Positions 6,704-9,073 of a DNA stretch of 9,073 nt are shown here, one piece after another (positions within the stretch are counted from its first letter, which is position 1; each line of letters opens with the position of its first letter). The notes under the pieces were generated by a model. It saw nothing but the letters and a program-made list of their open reading frames with translations, made no database searches and was not told the DNA's origin. The DNA is from Chloroflexota bacterium (GTDB lineage: Bacteria > Chloroflexota > Dormibacteria > Aeolococcales > Aeolococcaceae): assembly GCA_005889515.1 (NCBI GenBank), contig VBHE01000267.1, forward strand, positions 1 through 9,073. The letters run 5' to 3'. The position numbers and the translations under genes are program-made.

Positions 6704-6717
6704 GGATGTGCACATCC
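6704..6717. promoter_or_regulatory. 14-bp perfect palindrome B, candidate operator
   Basis: GGATGTGCACATCC is a perfect palindrome centred at 6710.5, 29 bp from palindrome A and 16 bases before the -35 box. Its sequence differs from palindrome A, so two different dimeric regulators, or one with loose half-sites, would be needed. Confidence 0.5.
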
Positions 6718-6732
6718 ACCGTTCAGACGCGG

Positions 6733-6763
6733 TTGACAACGCGCTGCGAGCGGGCCGTACAAT
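6733..6763 (+). promoter_or_regulatory. Sigma70-type promoter of the 104-residue gene
   Basis: TTGACA (6733-6738) is a perfect -35, and TACAAT (6758-6763) differs from the -10 consensus in one base. The spacer is 19 bases, longer than ideal, which often marks regulated promoters. The expected start near 6770 leaves only about 5 bases before ATG 6775, so the message would be nearly leaderless. Confidence 0.7.
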
Positions 6764-6774
6764 GCGCCCGCGAC

Positions 6775-7089
6775 ATGGACGGGGACGGGACCGCGCACGT
6801 GCACAGACAGACCACCCTGGCGCGCACCTGCGCGCGCCGCGGCTGCGGATCGACGGTGAACAAACGCACCGCCAAGTACTGCAGCCGCGACTGCTGCCGC
6901 CTCGATCCGGAGCGGCAGGAGAAGCTGCGTGCGCAGGCGCTGCGCGCCGGCCGCAGCATCGTGCCGATGTCGCGGCAGCTGCCCATGCCGTTCGGCGGAC
7001 GGCCGATCTCCTACCAGGAGGACTCCATCGCCCGGCTGGGGGAGGGACGCGAGGACGTGCCCGCGGGAATGTCGCGCTTCGCCGGCTGA
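6775..7089 (+). CDS. Small treble-clef/zinc-finger-like protein, unknown function
   Basis: The 104-residue product has a cysteine motif C19-x4-C24-x11-C36-x3-C40, with C41 beside it. The segment TAKYCSRDCC resembles the short zinc fingers (KYCSxxCR type) of many small actinobacterial and phage proteins. The motif is followed by a basic helix-like stretch (DPERQEKLRAQALRAGR, 44-60) and a Pro/Gly-rich tail without clear features. The fold is inferred from cysteine spacing only, and no function is assigned. ATG 6775 fits a near-leaderless start behind the TACAAT box and has no Shine-Dalgarno. In-frame GTG 6799, with GGGACGGGA at 6781-6789, is an alternative that would remove 8 residues before the finger. 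thrS follows 24 bases later with its own -10 box. Confidence 0.75.
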   Translation: MDGDGTAHVHRQTTLARTCARRGCGSTVNKRTAKYCSRDCCRLDPERQEKLRAQALRAGRSIVPMSRQLPMPFGGRPISYQEDSIARLGEGREDVPAGMSRFAG

Positions 7090-7099
7090 ACCCGCGGTC

Positions 7100-7105
7100 T
7101 ACAAT
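7100..7105 (+). promoter_or_regulatory. -10 box of a likely leaderless thrS transcript
   Basis: TACAAT ends 8 bases before ATG 7114. There is no Shine-Dalgarno and no good -35 at normal spacing; TTCGCC at 7078-7083 is a poor match. Transcription would begin at or within a few bases of the ATG. The hexamer is identical to the one at 6758. Confidence 0.55.
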
Positions 7106-7113
7106 TCGGCCCC

Positions 7114-8931
7114 ATGCCGGACGAGGAGGTCGACGACGCCGTAGAGGCCGGGCTGCCCCTGGAGGCGCCCGAGACTCCGACGCTGGAGATCCTGCGCCAC
7201 AGCGCCGCGCACCTGATGGCCGCCGCGGTGGTCGAGCTCTTTCCCGGAGCGCAGTACGACGTCGGCCCCTCCATCCAGGACGGCTTCTTCTACAACTTCC
7301 AGCTGCCCGACGGGGCCACGTTCTCCGAGACCGATCTCGCCAGGATCGAGGCCAGGATGCAGGAGCTGGTGAAGAAGCGCATCCCCTTCGAGCGCGAGGT
7401 GCTGCCGCGCGAGGAGGCGGGCGCCCTCTTCGCCGAGCTGGGCCAGGACTTCAAGGTCGACATCATCGACCGCATGCCGGATTCGGTCGACCGTGTCGGA
7501 ATCTATCGCACCGGCGACTTCGTCGACCTCTGTCGCGGCCCCCACGTGCGCGACACCGGGAAGCTCAAGGCCACCCGGCTGCTCCGCGTCGCCGGCGTCT
7601 ACTGGCGGGGCGACGAGCGCAACCAGCAGCTCCAGCGCATCTACGGGACCGCCTGGTTCAGCAGGGAGGAGCTCGACGCCTACCTCGAGCGTCTCGCCGA
7701 GGCCGAGCGCCGCGACCATCGTCGCATCGGCCGCGACCTCGACCTCTTCAGCGTCAGCGAGGAGCTGGGCGGGGGCCTGGTGCTCTGGCATCCCAAGGGC
7801 GGGCTGATCCGCGGCCTCATCGAGGACCACTGGCGCGAGGCCCACCGCCGCGGCGGCTACGAGCAGGTCTTCAGCCCCCACATCGCCCAGCGCACCCTCT
7901 GGGAGACCAGCAAGCACGTCGACTTCTACGCGGAGTCGATGTACTCGCCGATGGACGTGGACGGCCGTCCCTACCAGCTCAAGCCGATGAACTGCCCGTT
8001 CCACATCCTCATCTACAAGGACCGGCTGCGCTCCTACCGCGAGCTGCCGATCCGGCTCGCCGAGCTGGGGACGGTGTACCGCTACGAGCGCAGCGGCGTC
8101 CTCCACGGGCTGCTGCGGGTGCGCGGCTTCACCCAGGACGACGCCCACATCTTCTGCCGTCCCGACCAGATCGAGGAGGAGATCGGCCGAGTGGTCGACT
8201 TCTCCATGGAGATGTTCCGCACCTTCGGCTTCGATCAGGTGAGCATCTACCTCAGCACCAAGCCGGAGAAGGCGATCGGCAGCGACGAGCAGTGGCGCGC
8301 GGCCGAGGCGGCGCTCGAGCGCCAGCTGCGCAACCGCGGCATCGACGTCGTCATCAACCCCGGCGACGGCGCCTTCTACGGCCCCAAGATCGACATGAAG
8401 GTGCACGACGCGCTCGGCCGCGAGTGGCAGTGCGCCACCGTGCAGTTCGACTTCTCCCAGCCGGAGAACTTCGGCATCGAGTACATCGGCGAGGACGGCG
8501 ACCGCCACCGCCCGGTGATGGTCCACCGCGCCCTGCTCGGCAGCATGGAGCGCTTCTTCGGGGTGCTCATCGAGCACTACGCCGGCCACTTCCCCCTCTG
8601 GCTGGCGCCGGTGCAGTGCGTCGTCGCCACCGTCCAGGACGACGTCCCCGCGGTCGTCGAGCTGGGGGAGGGGATCGCCAGTCGGATGGCCGCCGCCGGG
8701 CTGCGAGCGGAGGTCTCGGCGAAGGCGGGCGAGCGCCTCGGCGCGCGCATCCGCGACGCCAAGCTCCAGCGCGTGCCCTACATCGTCGTCGTCGGCGCCA
8801 AGGACGTCGAGCGCGGCGACGACGTGGTCTCCCTGGAGGACACCCGGCGCGGCACCAAGGGGGAGGCAGTGGCCGTCGACGAGCTCATCGCCCGGCTGCG
8901 CACCGAGGTGGAGGAGAAGCGGCCGAGCTAG
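7114..8931 (+). CDS. thrS: Threonyl-tRNA synthetase lacking the TGS domain
   Basis: This class II synthetase charges tRNA-Thr. The product is 605 residues; E. coli ThrRS is 642. An acidic lead of about 22 residues replaces the usual N-terminal TGS domain. The editing (SAD) domain, which removes mischarged serine, is intact: HSAAH (H29, H33) and CRGPH (C140, H144). The catalytic zinc ligands are C294 (in MNCPFH), H345 (in TQDDAHIF) and H471 (in MVHRALLGS). Motif 2 falls in YRYERSGVLHGLLRVRGFTQDD. The anticodon-binding domain fills the last ~110 residues, from PLWLAPVQ onward. ATG 7114 is supported by the -10 box just upstream and by the absence of any ribosome site; no 5' leader means no room for a T-box. 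Its TAG overlaps the stop of the opposing gene. Confidence 0.97.
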   Translation: MPDEEVDDAVEAGLPLEAPETPTLEILRHSAAHLMAAAVVELFPGAQYDVGPSIQDGFFYNFQLPDGATFSETDLARIEARMQELVKKRIPFEREVLPREEAGALFAELGQDFKVDIIDRMPDSVDRVGIYRTGDFVDLCRGPHVRDTGKLKATRLLRVAGVYWRGDERNQQLQRIYGTAWFSREELDAYLERLAEAERRDHRRIGRDLDLFSVSEELGGGLVLWHPKGGLIRGLIEDHWREAHRRGGYEQVFSPHIAQRTLWETSKHVDFYAESMYSPMDVDGRPYQLKPMNCPFHILIYKDRLRSYRELPIRLAELGTVYRYERSGVLHGLLRVRGFTQDDAHIFCRPDQIEEEIGRVVDFSMEMFRTFGFDQVSIYLSTKPEKAIGSDEQWRAAEAALERQLRNRGIDVVINPGDGAFYGPKIDMKVHDALGREWQCATVQFDFSQPENFGIEYIGEDGDRHRPVMVHRALLGSMERFFGVLIEHYAGHFPLWLAPVQCVVATVQDDVPAVVELGEGIASRMAAAGLRAEVSAKAGERLGARIRDAKLQRVPYIVVVGAKDVERGDDVVSLEDTRRGTKGEAVAVDELIARLRTEVEEKRPS

Positions 8932-9073
8932 CCGGCCGTGCCGCGCACCACCTGCTCGAGGTAGGGGCCGAGCACCTCGCCGACGGCGGCCGCGGTCTGC
9001 GCCGGGGGGCCGCCCGGCAGCGTGGCGTGGCTGATCGCGAGCCGCACCACGCAGTCGGCGACGCCACGCAGCC
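8928..9073 (-). CDS. Probable TetR-family regulator, C-terminal fragment
   Basis: On the minus strand an open frame enters from the right edge and ends at a TAG (CTA at 8928-8930), with 47 residues visible. It reads RGVADCVVRLAISHATLPGGPPAQ, interrupted here for length, then TAAAVGEVLGPYLEQVVRG. The pattern of an amphipathic helix ending in SH, a Pro-Gly-Gly turn and a final helix ending in LGPYLEQ is typical of the C-terminal ligand/dimer domain of TetR regulators in high-GC bacteria. The DNA-binding domain lies outside the window, so the family call is tentative. Other frames here give only low-complexity Arg/Ala/Pro sequence. The gene converges on thrS and the two stops share CTAG with no room for a terminator. 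Confidence 0.55.
   Translation of the reverse strand, partial: LRGVADCVVRLAISHATLPGGPPAQTAAAVGEVLGPYLEQVVRGTAG

Noticed and set aside
6600..6774. Replication origin (oriC)
   Set aside because: Only one perfect DnaA box, no AT-rich unwinding region and no dnaA/dnaN nearby; a regulatory role is more likely.
7089..7113. T-box riboswitch or attenuator before thrS
   Set aside because: Only 24 bases separate the genes, no T-box sequence is present, and the -10 box lies 8 bases before the ATG.
7099..8589. Long minus-strand open frame opposite thrS (496 residues)
   Set aside because: It is the antisense shadow of ThrRS, rich in Val/Leu/Ala/Asp repeats, with no motifs.

Overview
The window is very GC-rich (codon third positions almost all G or C) and densely coded. 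It reads as chromosomal housekeeping DNA from a high-GC Gram-positive-like or Chloroflexota/Dormibacterota-like bacterium. This placement is an inference from GC content, one-to-four-base gene overlaps, SD-less starts sitting just behind TANNNT -10 boxes, and a threonyl-tRNA synthetase without the usual N-terminal TGS domain. No phage, insertion sequence, CRISPR array or rRNA is visible.

Positions 1-6032 (+ strand) look like one operon: nadE (5' end outside the window), rsmI, metG, a broken tatD, rsmA/ksgA and an MFS exporter. Each start overlaps the previous stop by 1 to 4 bases (GTGA, ATGA, ATGA, TGATG, GTGA), so translation is probably coupled. The block combines NAD synthesis, two 16S rRNA methyltransferases, methionine charging of tRNA and a DNase-like hydrolase. 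metG, tatD and ksgA are also neighbours in other bacteria such as Bacillus. tatD has lost about 47-50 bases in mid-gene, which shifts the frame, although all metal-ligand motifs survive in the two halves. The end of ksgA is made of nested inverted repeats that encode its last ~22 residues and end in the ribosome binding site of the MFS gene.

Positions 6033-7113 hold small genes and control DNA: a 63-residue protein with two CxxC pairs, a tRNA-Val(GAC) with its own extended -10 promoter and encoded CCA, and a 236-base non-coding stretch. That stretch contains a hairpin, a perfect DnaA box and two perfect 14-bp palindromes. It leads into a TTGACA/TACAAT promoter that starts almost on the ATG of a 104-residue zinc-finger-like protein of unknown function.

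Positions 7114-8931 encode threonyl-tRNA synthetase, apparently from a leaderless message with the same TACAAT box. The right edge carries the C-terminal end of a probable TetR-family regulator on the minus strand; its stop codon overlaps the thrS stop within a shared CTAG.

The least explained parts are the 6600-6774 control region with its small zinc-finger gene and the palindromic element at the ksgA/MFS junction.
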